Shown here: piece by piece, positions 47,988-60,838 of the stretch | Layout: each line of letters opens with the position of its first letter | Position numbering within the stretch: position 1 is the stretch's first letter | Source of the DNA: Acanthococcus lagerstroemiae | Taxonomy: Eukaryota; Arthropoda; Insecta; Hemiptera; Eriococcidae | Reading direction: 5' to 3' | DNA length: 64,000 bases | Assembly: GCA_031841125.1 (NCBI GenBank) | Contig: CM063110.1 | Span: forward strand, 24,423,626-24,487,625 | Made by a program: the position numbers and the translations under genes | Notes under the pieces: model-generated | The model's input: only the letters and a program-made list of their open reading frames with translations | Database searches by the model: none | What the model was told of the DNA's origin: nothing

Positions 47988-50117
47988 TTACACTTGTTCA
48001 TCTCGAAACCTGTTTTCGTAGGAGAGGCACATTTCATGATTCCAGGTCACATACGATGTTTGGTTTTTTGATCCCGTTGTAGGGAAATCTATGCTAATAA
48101 AAAACAAGATGAGAAGGTATTTCGCCCACTTTTTGAAAATGTAGAAAATAATGGACAGTTTAACTGTATGAAGTACCCAGAGTGTTCCATGAAAATCCAA
48201 ATTTTTTGTTTCAAGTCACATTGAAACGGAACAAAGGAGGGCTAATTATATTTTTGAGTGACAAATTTCTATCAGGGTTTTTACTTGCAGATTTAAATAC
48301 TTATTTCTGAGACAATTGATGTTCCTTACTTGAGCTGTGGGATGAGCAGGTCGCAAAAACCGCATATGTCTTGTAATTATCTGTAGCTAGAAGGGCGAAA
48401 GGGATATCTGCGGATAAAGATAGAACATTAGTACACATCTGATAATAGTTTGTTTTATTGTTTGTCGTCCAAGTAGGGTAATTCTATATTTTACTAAATC
48501 CTGAGAAAGAGATTTAATGATTTTCAACTATACATTAGATCAGACTGTAAGTTTGAGCAGCGCATGTATCTTCAAAGGTAAAGAACGATCATGTCCCAAC
48601 TTTAACATTGTGTTCGTAAGCACATTCTGGTAAAAATATTCGCCCGGCAATACTTACATTCTGGGCTCAATTCTTCATCAGTAAGCGACGTGATTTTGGT
48701 TGGAGAACCAGATGAAATTAAGGCAGCTATTCGAATAAAAAGGAATCACATTTGTTAGCAAATAATTAATATAATTATTCAAAAAACTGGATGATTCAAT
48801 TACTGGACTAATAATTCTTACCCATGACATGTTGTGACTGAAAAACGTCGTATGTGTCATCAACGAACACAACTCTGTTTTCTATGAATCGGTAAGTTTG
48901 TGACCTGGAAAAATTAATTATAAGACAGCCTGTTCACTAAAAAGCTTTGTAATCTCATTTTTTAAATCAAATTATTGTTAATATAGTCTACTTGATACTG
49001 TGAAAATCATGGGTATAATACGCATAATAAATATGACCCTGGATGAAAAAACCCCCTCAGTGTTTCTCTGCGTTTTATGTGAACACATGTTTATGTAGTC
49101 GTCGACTCTGGATAGTAATAAAACTTCAGTACCCGGAACCATCGAGAATATAAAGCTGCATTTACACTAACCTGACGAACAGAATTTTGAATGCAGAGTT
49201 CTTGAAAAAACGTGAAAATACACTATATGAGGGGGTTTTATCATTCGGGGTCACAAATATGCTTAAAATTAGATGTCAATTATTCCCATCCAGAAATGTT
49301 CGGGAAAATTTCACCCAGAATCTTGTAAAATTCTCACGTCAATAAACATTTTTAATGAAGTAAGAGATTCTCCAAAATAAGGTATAGGTAATACTCGTAC
49401 CTTATAACTCATCTATCCGCTCAAATTGCTCTGTGGTTTTTACTTACTTTTCATGCAGTCCTATCGACTGCATTTTTATCGAACCATCATCATTAAATCC
49501 GATGTAGTAACGTAAACATTTACATTCTCGGTCACTAAAATCTATTAAAAAAATTTAAAATAGAAGTTCGATTTAATATTGAAAATCTTCGTACGCTGTA
49601 GGGGTCAATTTTGAAACTCCAAGAGATCTTACTGTGCAGACCACAGGCTACGGAATCATCTAAATACCTGCTTCTCCCTTTAGGTATTATTTTAGTTACT
49701 ACCCATAATCTGTTCATCTGCAATACATAAATAGATGTTTTTAGAATTTAATTCATAACAGTTCTGTATGAAGCTCCGCCGAAGTTCATATTTAAAAACG
49801 AATCTTACGTAGCCCTGGAATTCATCAGCTACGTCAACGATCGCATAATTGGGGCAACCTTTTGCATATTTACGCGAATGTGATTCCAGAACAGCCTTAG
49901 AGTCGTCGATGTCTTCTTGAACTCTGCCCATTTCGTTATTCATTTTTTGATTCATATGTTTCATTCTTTGATGAGGAATATTAGTGATAATATTTTCGAG
50001 TTTCTCTTCCGCATCAATATTCCCCGGAGACGCCATACCTGAAGCCAATTCTCCTGGCAATGTTCTCCCCCAAGACATGTCCATTAAAGAGGCGAGGAAA
50101 ATAAGAAAAAGTTGCAT
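47988..50117 (-). CDS. Gene E: small secreted Cys protein, seven coding exons
   Basis: Minus-strand exons 50117-49809, 49717-49633, 49526-49448, 48904-48822, 48726-48658, 48380-48330 and 48088-47988 total 777 nt (258 residues plus stop). Phases 0, 1, 2, 1, 1, 1. MQLFLIFLASLMDMSWG is a signal peptide; residues 20-85 are polar and helical-looking; cysteines follow at GCPNY, ACGLH, CKC, ATCSS and EMCLSY, with one NQT glycosylation site. Exons 2-4 match gene B in frame, phase and pattern (MNRLWVVTKIIP; KCKCLRYY; VVFVDDTYDVFQSQHVM). No low-complexity region. The exon 3 acceptor is chosen by frame (GACCGAG|AATG); a stronger-looking TTTTAG upstream would break it. An acceptor just before the ATG implies a non-coding first exon. 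Role unknown; extracellular. Confidence 0.8.
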
Positions 50118-50483
50118 TTTCTGTAAATGTGCGAAGCATAAATGTTGAACAAGTAATAAACAACTATATTAAACAGCTTAACCATTAGACACAAAGTAAG
50201 TATTACTCGGATGTTGAGCAATAATCACATTTTATTTCATTTTTTACATCAAGTCTGGTGCCTGATATCGGACGGTTATATTTCTCTGAAAATACCACAA
50301 TTATAAAGAATTTCGAGTTTGAATTTTGAAATGCGATAGAGATTAAAAAATTGGTACTGCATCGAGCAATAACACCGATTATTTTTTTTAATAATGTTGT
50401 CAGTGCTATACATACAAGATCTTTTATTTTTTTGAAATGTGACATTTTGGAAGAAATTGAGGGTCTGATAAGAAGCTCAAAGC

Positions 50484-50489
50484 TTTATA
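50484..50489 (-). promoter_or_regulatory. Weak TATA candidate for gene E
   Basis: ACATATAAAGC on the minus strand, 367 nt before the gene E ATG, followed by TATCAGACC. Spacing is about 24 nt, shorter than usual, so this is only a candidate. Confidence 0.25.
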
Positions 50490-50932
50490 TGTACAAAAAA
50501 TAAAATCAAATATGTGTGTTATGACTCGATTTTTGTCCATCCTACCGCAGCGTTTTCAAATTTTAACTTCAGATTTTTTAGGTCACAGAGAAAAATGTGG
50601 CTTTTTGGAAAACTGAAAGACAGAAAACTTGATATAGAAAAATGAATAAACAATTGGTTTTATTACTAGGTACAGTACCCAATGTATCTTGTCCTTCATT
50701 GTGTTTTTAGATTCACAGTTTTTTCAATTGGTATTTCTGAGATCGGCCTAACCTATACGTTCTCTTTCGAAATCTTTTGCATTACCCTCACATTTAGATC
50801 GTAGACTTTCAATTTTAAATTGCTACAATACAACAAAGAATCAACCAGAAGAACCTGGTGCCTGGATATTCGTGTGGTGTGCTGCAGTATTCCTCTTAAA
50901 TTGGCCCTTTTTCTCTATTAATGTTTAATAGA

Positions 50933-51025
50933 GCGTATGGCGATGCACGCATGCCAAATTGACTCCTCAGACACCGCACCCCTGGCCCCGGAAACTACCC
51001 TTTCAAGTACCGCACCAGTGACCAG
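50933..51025 (+). repeat. Dispersed repeat R1, copy 4
   Basis: GAGCGTATGGCGATGCACGC..GGCCCCGGAAACTACCC..AGTGACCAGAGG; see 7116 and 12386. Confidence 0.65.
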
Positions 51026-51269
51026 AGGAACTTAAATTGGTCCTCATAGGCACCATATAAAATTTACGCTATATTAACATGGGGTTGGGGAGAGAAAAGA
51101 AGTGAAGCTCATTTTACTCCAAGTATCTAATGGTTACATGTGTTTGCAACCGGACATACATCAGGTCTCAAATGAACGTTCTCAAATTTCGGTAGTAATT
51201 TGTGGATCATTTCACCACTACAGATATTGAATCCCACTAAAAAACTTCATAGTTCTATTAACACAGACA

Positions 51270-51770
51270 GATGAACAATTATTTAGGCAGCCAGTCAGTC
51301 TGCCAACTGGTCTGTCAGTCACATTGGGAAGACAGAGAAAACACGAGGGACACAGCTTGCTCCGCCCTTCAGTCTGACAAAAAGACAAAAAGTAAATCAG
51401 CTAGGCAGCCTGAAAGACCAACACACGAACAACTTGCCAGACTTCCTACCAGTCAGCCAGCCAGCCTGCTAGAAATACGAGTAATTAGACAGACAGAAAG
51501 GCAGAGACCGATAGTAAGCCAGTCAAACAGATAAGGAAAATTGTGTATTGGTCAAATGGTGGTTTACTCATTTGATAAACGCGAAAAATTTCAGGGCAAG
51601 ATTTGTTACCAAAGATCCAATCAAGAAGGCTATGTGAAGTAGACAGTGAGACTGAGAAAGTAGACTATGAGACAGCGAGACCAAGAGACAGTCAGTTACA
51701 TTGACTTGCAGACAGACGTACAAATAGTCACCAAGAAAAATTCCTAAGCAGATATATCCACAGTCTCGGT
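51270..51770. repeat. CAGTCAGT / AGACAGAC low-complexity tract
   Basis: Short words around CAGTC, CCAGC, AGACAG repeated throughout, mirrored between halves; similar to 19180-19560 and 60180-60380. Confidence 0.4.
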
Positions 51771-53559
51771 TCTCGACTCTGGTTATTAATTTCATATTTT
51801 CACATTCTGACATTTTATTTATTATTATTATTATTATTTTTTTTTTTTGAAATAAATTGTTGCGCCTTCAGCCTGCTTGCTCTATAATTTTGGAACGACA
51901 GTTCTGTGCTGTAACATTCACGAAGCGGTCGGTAGTAGCCACCCGAATAAGAGGGTTGATACAAGCCAAGTAAAAAGAACCTCTGAGGTCAAAGTGAAAA
52001 TAATAAATATCGACTTATCAATGAACTGAAAAACGATGAAGTGAATATTTTCGCTAATCGTAATTCAAAACTTCAGACTTGTAAAAAAAGAAACGCATAA
52101 AAAGTTCTTTTCACTCTCCTGGCAGGCATATAAAATTGATGAAATATTTAGTCATTTTGTAATCTTCACTGGCAATTTCTTCACCAAAACGAATTTGTGA
52201 ATTGGTGAAGCAGCTGCCGATTTAGGGGGGAAGTTGAATCGTGACTTTAAGCACCCACTACAAACTCAGTCACGCCTTAAATCAGCAACCCCTGCGCATT
52301 AACTACAAGTAATTCATAAAACAACATAAAACAATGAAATTGCTTCAGGGAATCTTCTTTACAAAATATCAATGACAAATTATGGTTGTTTCAGTAGAAT
52401 GAAAAATTAACCAAAACTTATTCAAGAACACGAGCTGAGAAACAGTAATATGTATCGTTTTGATATTCAATTCCGGGACTAGATGTATGGTTTTGGGCCC
52501 CGGGATCGGAACTTGGTAGAGCCCCATTTCCCCCAGGTGGCAAAAACTCAAACATCATGACTAAAATAATATGTATAGGTATACCTATTAAGAAAAAAAA
52601 ATACGAAATCTAATTTATAATGATTTTATTTTGGTTGGTAATGGCACTCAATGGTAATTTTTTAGGGTTTAGAATTTTTCAGGAGGCCACGAGTTTTCAT
52701 AGTCGGCATTTTTCTTATACATGGGAAACCGATTGACGATCTGCGAACAATTGTGTTTCTGTTTCTAATTTAAAAAAAAAAAATTCATTTGATGGTGGTC
52801 CCGGAATGCTTTCCTAAATCTGACCCTGTCGGACTCATTGAATACATCTATAGTCAAGAACAGGCTCGTAGTACAACCACTTTTCCAGAGTAGGCTACTA
52901 CTTTTCAGGATAAGCAGAGCAAAATTTTGCAAGTTAGTCTAGACAAGAAACAAGCAAAAAACTTTCAAACTTTTTTTTTTAATAGACAAAAAAACATGTT
53001 TGCAAGTGCGGAGTTCCATTAGGAAGATTTCTTTTCAAAATCTTGAAGAAAGAAAGAAAATCGAAGTGACGAAGTGAGCAACCAATCGTCTCAAGGTGGG
53101 CTAAGCCCCTTCACGGCGCTATGGACCTGGTCAGGAATCTGTACTGAAGAAAAATTCATTCCAAAGACATGAATTACACGGAGATTTTCTTATGGAGAGG
53201 GAGGGGATGTTCAACCTATAAAACGGTTATTTAGTAACCTGAAAACATGTTTAGTTTGAATTGATGAATAAATGAAAGAGAACACGTCTTCCTTTACTGT
53301 TTGAATGTTGTAAACTTAAGATCTTATTTCGCTAACAAATGAAAATTCTGGGAGTAACAAGTAGAAAGAAAGACTTCGTTCTTTCAAGATTTTTAATTGA
53401 TGCTCCTAGTTATCCAGTGTGGAAATCTTCCTTCAAGCGCTTCTTTTTGAGTATGTTCACGATTTCTTCGGTTTAATTTCAAATGCTCAAACCTCTTCCA
53501 AATTCTCACTGTAAGAAACCAGGACCTGCTTGAATCCCGATGCGCAAAATCCCACAAAT

Positions 53560-53765
53560 TACCCGGGTAATTAAAGGGGAACAAGAGTAATCTGAAGGTA
53601 ACCGAGGGTAAAAAATGAGTAACTCTCCCGCCGCGAGTAACTAGAGGGTAACTAATTGCGTAGTATCCCGCCAGTTACCCGGGTAACTAAAGGGGAACAA
53701 GGGTAACAAATGGGTAACGTTTCCGCAGGTAACTGGGTAACTAGAGGGTAATTGATTGCGCATTG
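53560..53765 (+). repeat. Tandem duplication rich in GGTAAC
   Basis: Two units of about 100 bp: CCCGGGTAATTAAAGGGGAA..TAGAGGGTAACTAATTGCG and CCCGGGTAACTAAAGGGGAA..TAGAGGGTAATTGATTGCG. GGTAAC or GAGTAAC occurs about ten times. Confidence 0.8.
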
Positions 53766-55364
53766 AGATGTTGGCCGGTTGGGAAAAGTTGCATTGACAA
53801 CTTCAACGGAGGTATAAAGGATGAATGGCTATAGTTCAACAAGGTAAACATGAGTACAGGCGTACAAAATTCTCAGAATTTAATAATCAGCCAAATTACA
53901 AATGTAACTCCCAACAAGTTAACCAGAGGCGCCAGGCCCGAAAAAAATAACAGGGTAGGGGCTAGTTGCAAAACATAATACTTCCAAGTAGGTAGCATCT
54001 CTAATTGTCGGTCTATATTTTCATTATTTTTCACCCTGTGACTCTACGTAAGCTACATGCAAGAGAGGAGCGATGACAGAATTATGATTTCTCTCTTAGG
54101 TCCAGTCACGGACCCGTACAAGACAAGTATCTTATTTATCATATTGTGACCAAAAGGAAGAATTCAGCTTTTGAATTGATTTGAAACTCTGCGAAACTTA
54201 TTAGGTGCAAGTGGTAGACATACTTCGAAGTTAGACAGACCATTTAGAGACTTTGAAATGAAATTTATGTCGCAGAATAAGTTTAACATGGTTCGAGATA
54301 CCTGAAACTCATAATTTTAAATCATATTCTAAGTAATCAGTATATTACGTAAATTTTATCTGGATACCCACAATGTACCCAGGTATCTATATGTATACTT
54401 ATACGAATAATCGTTTGCTTACTAATATGATCAATTATCCTTTGCAGACGTAAGCAAGCGTTAGTATAATTACGTAGGTATAGACACAATGTTGCGTAAC
54501 TTACGTACCAAATTTTTCAGATTCTGCATGATCCACCACGAATTAGACGAAATTAATGCGAAATTTACAGTCAATTAATTTCAAAATGAGTTGTTAGCTA
54601 TACGCAATTGCAGAACACTTGGCGATTATACCTGATGCTTTTCAAGGGTAAACTGTACCGCAATATCACGCAATTTGATTCGTTTATTGACTTTATGGTT
54701 CCGTAATCACTTGCCCGTGCCGCAAGCACTAATAATGTAGTATATTTTTCTGAATTTATTCAGTTATATAGCCGTATGATTCAAATGCGAGTCATTATTT
54801 TCAATTTTTTCTTCTAGAACTAGGTTGAAAGTGACAAAATTTGATAATGCATCTGTGTTAGCAGAATGATTGCACTGACGCATGTCGAAATGTTGGTACA
54901 TTGTAAGCTGAAACTGAATGGGCGGGAACAATCATTTCAGCAAGCACAGCTGAAAGGACATAAGTAGAACTAAGTAGTAAAATACATATGTTTGCTATTA
55001 TTCTTTTACTTTACAACGACGAACCCATTAGGCAAGATTACATCCTCATCCCTTCATCATGGTAGATTGTGAGATCAACTTGGTAGATCATTTTAGTATA
55101 TTATGATCATCGTAGTAGATCAAGATAGCAGCTTAATAAATGACGAAATTATCTTAGGTGTAGATCATAAGAAATCATTTAGTAGATCATAAGGTTATAT
55201 TAGAAGACTGATGGAGAGTTCTAACGCAGTCATGGATTTGGAAATTTTTCACTCACTTTTAATCACTATAAAAAATCCCAAAAATTTGTCAAGTTGCCAC
55301 AGTGAATATTTCCATATTTTTGAATAAAAATTACCCCATTTTATCTCTACGAAAATTCAGAATT
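53766..55364. other. Spacer; degenerate GTAGATCAT words at 55060-55200
   Basis: AT-rich with no gene. Near the end GTAGATCAT / GTAGATCAAG recurs about six times. Confidence 0.4.
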
Positions 55365-57790
55365 GATAAAACCAGTAATGGTGGAGAAAGACTGATGCAA
55401 CTAGCGTTTGAAAACAAACCTTACCGTGGTTAATACCCTCTTTAAAAAGCCATGAAGGACAAAGTGGACTTGGTTGACACCGAATGGAGTTTCAAAAAAT
55501 GAAACTGACCACTTCTTGATTTGTAATCCTACAGTTGTATTGAATTATGAGGTTTTAAACGATTTTGATTTTTCTTCTGATCATAGACCTGGAAGGGACT
55601 AAGTCTATTAGTTGACCCCAAACCCAAATTTGATAATAAAAAACCCTTTGGTAAGTGTGGTAACTTAATTATTACGGTTTACCTGCGAGAGGTTGCCAAT
55701 TCTATACTAGAGGAGAAACTGAGGGTGATTACTGCGGAGAACGTGGCTGATATCCAAATGAGATATAATCGTTTCGAACAGGCTATCACGGAGACCTTGA
55801 AGGCGGTTGGGGTGGAACGAACCCAGTTAAAAAACTGACGACAAATCCAATGCTAAAACGAAACAAATGATTGAAAAACAAAATCTCTTAAAAAGGAAAA
55901 AATAAAAAACCCTCGTGAAAAAATCGAACTTGTTATTTTGAATAGAATCATATTAGAAGTGAAATTAAACAAGACTTGAGCACCTTCGATCGGGAAATAG
56001 TAGAAGCTGAAATCACTAACAGTTGGTCAACTAAAATAGTGAGGAAGGCAATCTCCAAAAATTACTTCTGACCTCCAGGATTGGCAAACGCAACATCTAT
56101 GATAGATCTGAGATAATGAAGGAGGCAACCGATTTTTTCCGTAAGCTTTACAGCACAGATAATATGAATGTTCTACCCACTCCGGTTGGTGGAGGTTCTA
56201 ATGCCCTAGCAAAATATGAACAATCTCCTCCCTTCCTGGCTATGGAAGTTTTCACTATTTCGTCCCAACTTAAATGCAACAAAGTGGCTGGCCCAGATGG
56301 GCTCGACAATTCCACGCTCAAGGTTTTAGCTAAATCCATTACTCCGTTTTTTACAACTCTGGTCAACGAAATTTTGGTCTCTGGAGTTACACCGACTCGA
56401 TGGCACGTGTCTGAAATTGCCCTGCTATATAAAAAAGGCAAGAAACGTGACTTGAATAATTAAAGCCAATTAGTTTAACGTCGAATGTCAGTAAAGTTTT
56501 CATAAAACCAATAAAAAACAGAATTTTCGGAATGCTGGATGCTCACCAAACTGAGGAACAAGAAGGTTTTAGGAAAGGGTACTGTACTATTGATCACATT
56601 TTCACGCTTAATAGACTAAAATCCTGGTTACTAGGGAATACAAGTTAGCTATGTACTTCATGTTCATTGACTTTCAGAAGGCGTTCGATTCTGTGTCACA
56701 TAGATTTGTCTGGAAAGCTTTAGGAGACCAAGGGGTCAATGCGGATATTATCAAAATACTAGGAGAGCTCTATGACAGCTCGGAGGTCTACGTGAAACTG
56801 GATCTTCCAGAGGATAAATTCAAGTTGGGTAAGGGAGTAAAGCAGGGTGACCCCTTTTCTCCATATTTATTCAACAGCGTTCTGGAAGGGATTTTTAAAA
56901 ATTTGAATTGGGGGAATAAGGGTATTTCGATCAATGGGCAAAAATTAAATCACCTCCGTTTTGCTGATGATATTGTTCTGGTAAGTGAAAGCGAAGAGGA
57001 ACTGGAATCCATGGCCAACGAGCTGACTGCGGTGAGCAAATTAGTTGGCCTGTCAATTAATTCCTCAAAATCGAAACACATGTTTAATGTTGAAGTGTCA
57101 ACATTTTTGGTTGATAATCATGAAATCAAAAATGTCTCAGAATATAAACATCTAGACCAAATCTTATCATTTGAATACAGACAAAATAAAGAACTAAAAG
57201 CTTCTATATCCAAAGCAGGGGATAACTTCTGGTCTCTTAAGCACATTTTCAAGAGCAAATTGAATATTATGCCTCCAAAGCCTGGGTGTTCAGACAGTGT
57301 GTAGAGCCGTCACTGACTTACGGAGCCCAGACCTGAGCCCTTATTACCAAAACCCAAGTTAATAAACTAAGGGCCACCCACAATAGGTGGTGAGGTCGCT
57401 TTTAGCTTTAAGATTGATCGATAAAATTAGTACGCAGTTTATTAGAGGAAAGTCTAATACTTCTGATGTTCGATGGTCAGTGCAGAAGCTTAAACTTGGA
57501 TATGCGGGGCACCTGGCCAGAAGTCACGGAAATAAACTGAATAAAATTGTGGAGTCTTGGTATCCATAGTAGTAGAAGGAGAATACCACCACGAGGTGGA
57601 GGGACGAAACTGTTCGGAGATTCGAGATTTCATGGCAGAGAACTGCTAAGAACAGAGGGACTTGGAGACAGGCGGTAGCGGCCTACGAGACCCGTGACTG
57701 GGTGGACCTGATGGCGTGACGTCCCCATCAGGGCCATCCGTTTATGGTAAAGTTAATTAAATACATGTATATATTTCTTTCCACCGGGTC
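55365..57790 (+). pseudogene. RTE-type retrotransposon, endonuclease end to RT C-terminus
   Basis: Starts in the APE-type endonuclease (GGERLMQLAFE, KWTWLTPNGVSKNETDHF in broken frames, then FSSDHR near 55580), linker 55680-56100, RT start 56116-56460 (KVAGPDGLDNSTLK), IDFQKAFDSVSHRF (56660), KQGDPFSPYLFN (56845), LRFADDIVLVSESEEEL (56955), SLTYGAQT (57310), KLGYAGHLARSHGN (57490) and TTRWRDETV (57590). At least five stops or shifts: inactive. 3' end is the repeat (AATAAAAT)-like tail near 57800. Confidence 0.88.
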
Positions 57791-57799
57791 AAGGCAACA

Positions 57800-59489
57800 A
57801 ATAAAATAGAATAAAAATAAAATTTCATCTCAACAAGTTCAAAAATTTTCGAACTTTTGTATGATTTCCTATGTTTTTTCGAGGTTTTCAATGGATGAAG
57901 ATTTTCGTTCTAGCATAGTCGTAATTTTTTCAACTTTCACTCATTTTTCCACATCACAGAAAATCGAGAAATCTTTAACGTTTCCACCGTGAATATTTTG
58001 CCCATTTTTAAATCAAAATCAGACTAAATATTTCAGTTTCACATCGCTTCAAAATTTTCGAACTTCTGAACTCAACTTTTGTTATTTTTCATCCTTTTTA
58101 TTACTTTACTTCAAATCCTAAGGAATTGAAATTCCAAGCGTAACCTACTGTTTTTAAAATTTCTCATTATCCCAGAAAGTCAAAAAAGTTCAATTAGCAA
58201 TACTCACATCACACATCATAATACCAAATTGAATACACTGTTCGTCTTTGCATGAGCGCATATAGATTTTTGTTTTCAAAATTAGATTTTTTTGTTTTAG
58301 ATGCAGACAGTTTCTACAAGGGGATGTAATGAGAAAGGGTTAGATTCACAGAATAATTACTTTTCTTTTCTGCTGAGATTATCGAGTTTCGGGGTCGTAT
58401 TTACGTTAGTGAGCGTGCGAGGACTTGAGGGCAGTGATCAGGTGTGTTCATGAGGGCATTGTCCCCCCCCCCGAGTAACTAGGCTGGCCTTTTTAGCAGA
58501 AAGAAAAATTCATTGTTGCCCCTATTCCTTTCTAAAAATCCTTTGTTATCCCCTCCTTTTGTAGAAATTTGATTCTTCAAAAATTTGGTTTGCCCCCTGA
58601 TTCAAATGGGCTGGTTACGGTTTTGGTGCGATGGAATAATCAAGATGTTGTGGGACTTCCCAATGGAGGGAAGACTGATGGGTTGTCCGCTATTTCAGTA
58701 CTTTCGCTTGGTGTCAAATGCTTTCTTTTTCTTTTTCTCTCTTTCACTATCTTTCAGTATTTTTCTGCCTTTCCTTTCTTTCTTCCCCATTTTTTTCAGG
58801 TATATATTATTTTTTTAGTCCTGTAAAAGGCCTCCTTCTTGCTTGGCCCCTCCAGGCTGTAAAAGGACTCAATTAATTCATTAAAATAAATAAATAAAAT
58901 GGCTTTTCAAGAATGAGTTGGAGGGAGTAAACATTTTTTCGCTTGCCTGGCTCGGAGAATTTTGTCACGCTTTTAGTACACTTGGGAAATTATTATTCCC
59001 CCCCCCCTCACTCATGCTAATTTTCTGAGCCATAATAGGTATAGTTCTCCCAAGGGGGAAAAAAATTTCAAGTTCGAGTGTTATTTGTTTGCTTCTTTGT
59101 GAGTGACGAGAAAAGTACCAAGAGTGACGCACTGAACTTACTTTTTCATATGTTTATATTTTGGATCGAAAAAGCAGAAGAATGGAAGAATTTTTCTGAG
59201 TGAAAAACAAAATTTACTGACCCATGGGACGGGAGAGAGGATACAGGCAAGTTGAAAGTTTTCTTTTTCAAAATTAGTAGAACCTTTTATTCTAAAAATG
59301 TGTAATTTCCTGGGAGATAAAATCATTTTCCCAAGTTGTCTGAGGTTTTGATGGAAAAAGGGGATGGAGAGAGCAAGGTAGGGCAGTAATTAGAAGTATT
59401 CGTGAGGACACTACCTAGTAACGGGACTAATCTTCTTGGCAGAAGGAAAAATCCAGTTTTGCTCCGATTCCTTTCTAGATATGTCTTTC
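57800..59489. other. Spacer with one diverged direct repeat
   Basis: GGGCAGT..ACTAGGCTGGCCTTTTTAGCAGAAAG..CCTTTCTA (58428-58535) resembles GGGCAGTAATTAG..GGCAGAAGGAAAAATCC..CCTTTCTA (59375-59478). ORFs at 58569-58826 are pyrimidine-rich low complexity, not genes. Confidence 0.4.
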
Positions 59490-60125
59490 TATTTTGAAAA
59501 TTGTACATACATGTATGAAACTTTGGAAGGGATTATAAACGAAAGAATCGCTAATGCATGGAAAGCATTTTGGCAAAACAAAACAATTTTAAAAAGCAAA
59601 ATGAAAAACAAAGTCAGAATATAAATTTTGGAGGGTTGTGTGCTATCGATGTTGACATACGGGGCCTAAACGTGGTCGCTCACGAAGAAACAGTCTGAGC
59701 GTCTTATAAAAACTCAAAATTCTATGCTAAGGAGTATACTGTGTGTACACTTAAAAGATAAGATAAAAACAAAATCCATTATAAAACAACTGGAGACAAA
59801 AAGGATCGCAAAAAAATCAAAAACCTAAAATTTAAACATGCTGGTCACATGGCGAGAGAGAATCCTGAGAAATGGAACCTGCAATGTACTCTTTGGACCC
59901 CATTGGACCATAGCAGACTCAAAGGTCGATTGGCCACGCGCAGGATAGATGAATCTTAAAACTGCTAGAGCCCAACGAAACAGACAGTAACAAACCAAAA
60001 GGCTTGGACGAGGGTAACAGAGACATACTCGTATTCCCAACGGCAGGCGAGTAGATGGTGGCTCACAGACACGACAGAAAGAAATAATAGAAATGTAACA
60101 TTGTGCGCCTACTCAATGTCAAAAT
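59490..60125 (+). pseudogene. RTE-like 3' fragment
   Basis: IINERIANAWKAFWQNKTIL, then MLTYGA.TWSLTKKQSERLI and HLKDKIKTKSII, and a degraded C-terminus (RRVDGGSQTRQK). Same subfamily as 20450-20787 and 19740-19985. 5'-truncated, many stops. Confidence 0.75.
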
Positions 60126-60179
60126 AAAAAATAATTAAGAAATGAAACTTTGACCCAGGATCGCTAAGAAGCCCAACTT

Positions 60180-60380
60180 TCTGTCAACCCTCGATTTGTC
60201 TGGGCGCCTGTGGTCTTGTTACTAGCTGATATATGCCTTCGTCTTCTGCCTAACGAGAAGCCTGTCCATCTAGAAGCTAGGTCTGGCTGGCGATCTCTTC
60301 CTGGAAGCCTGGTTTGTGTATAGCTCACTAAATTACTGCTGTCTCTCTGAGAGCCTGGAGCTTTTTCATTATTTTCATTT
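60180..60380. repeat. CTGTC / GAAGCCTG low-complexity repeat
   Basis: AGAAGCCTGTCC, GGAAGCCTGG, GAGAGCCTGGAG phrases; composition like 19180-19560. Confidence 0.35.
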
Positions 60381-60757
60381 TGTCTGGGGGAATCTCATAA
60401 AAGGCTGTTCCGCGTATGCTAAGAAGTTTTCGAATCGTAACGGCTACGCTCTCTAAACTAACGAATCTTGAACTTTTTATATTAGTCTCACATGTAGCAT
60501 TGAAATTTTAACGAAAATGATCTTTGAAAGCTTCAGAATATGAGTTCGTCAACGTTGAAGTACAATATCAAGGTTCAAACATTTGAAACGAAACTTAAAT
60601 TTTTCCGAAACAAGTCATGAATTGAACTGTTTAAACAGTACTCGTTGACTACAAAATAGGCACCTGAAATGTGTGGACTGTCGCGCACAGAATGAATTTA
60701 TTACAATGATCAAATATTTTTCACGCATACTCCTGACAAACCAGCAAATTATGGCAG

Positions 60758-60766
60758 TATATAAAG
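60758..60766 (+). promoter_or_regulatory. TATA box of gene F
   Basis: TATATAAAG 73 nt before the gene F ATG, compatible with a start near 60790. Confidence 0.6.
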
Positions 60767-60838
60767 AAATATTTTATGGAATGCTCTGCAAATTACCTAT
60801 CTGATTTTAAAAAGCAATGCGAGAATAATTTACTCAAT

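Larger units (their letters stand above)
50500..53555. other. Spacer without genes
   Basis: Holds repeat R1 copy 4 (50933-51025) and a low-complexity CAGTCAGT/AGACAGAC tract (51270-51770). No exon-like frame supported. Confidence 0.4.

Noticed and set aside
50203..50445. 80-codon minus-strand ORF upstream of gene E
   Set aside because: Close to a weak TATA box but without paralogue match or splice support; probably 5' untranslated or intron sequence.
58569..58826. Phe/Ser-rich ORF as a membrane protein
   Set aside because: Arises from a CTTTCTTT-type tract; frames shifted by one are equally hydrophobic.
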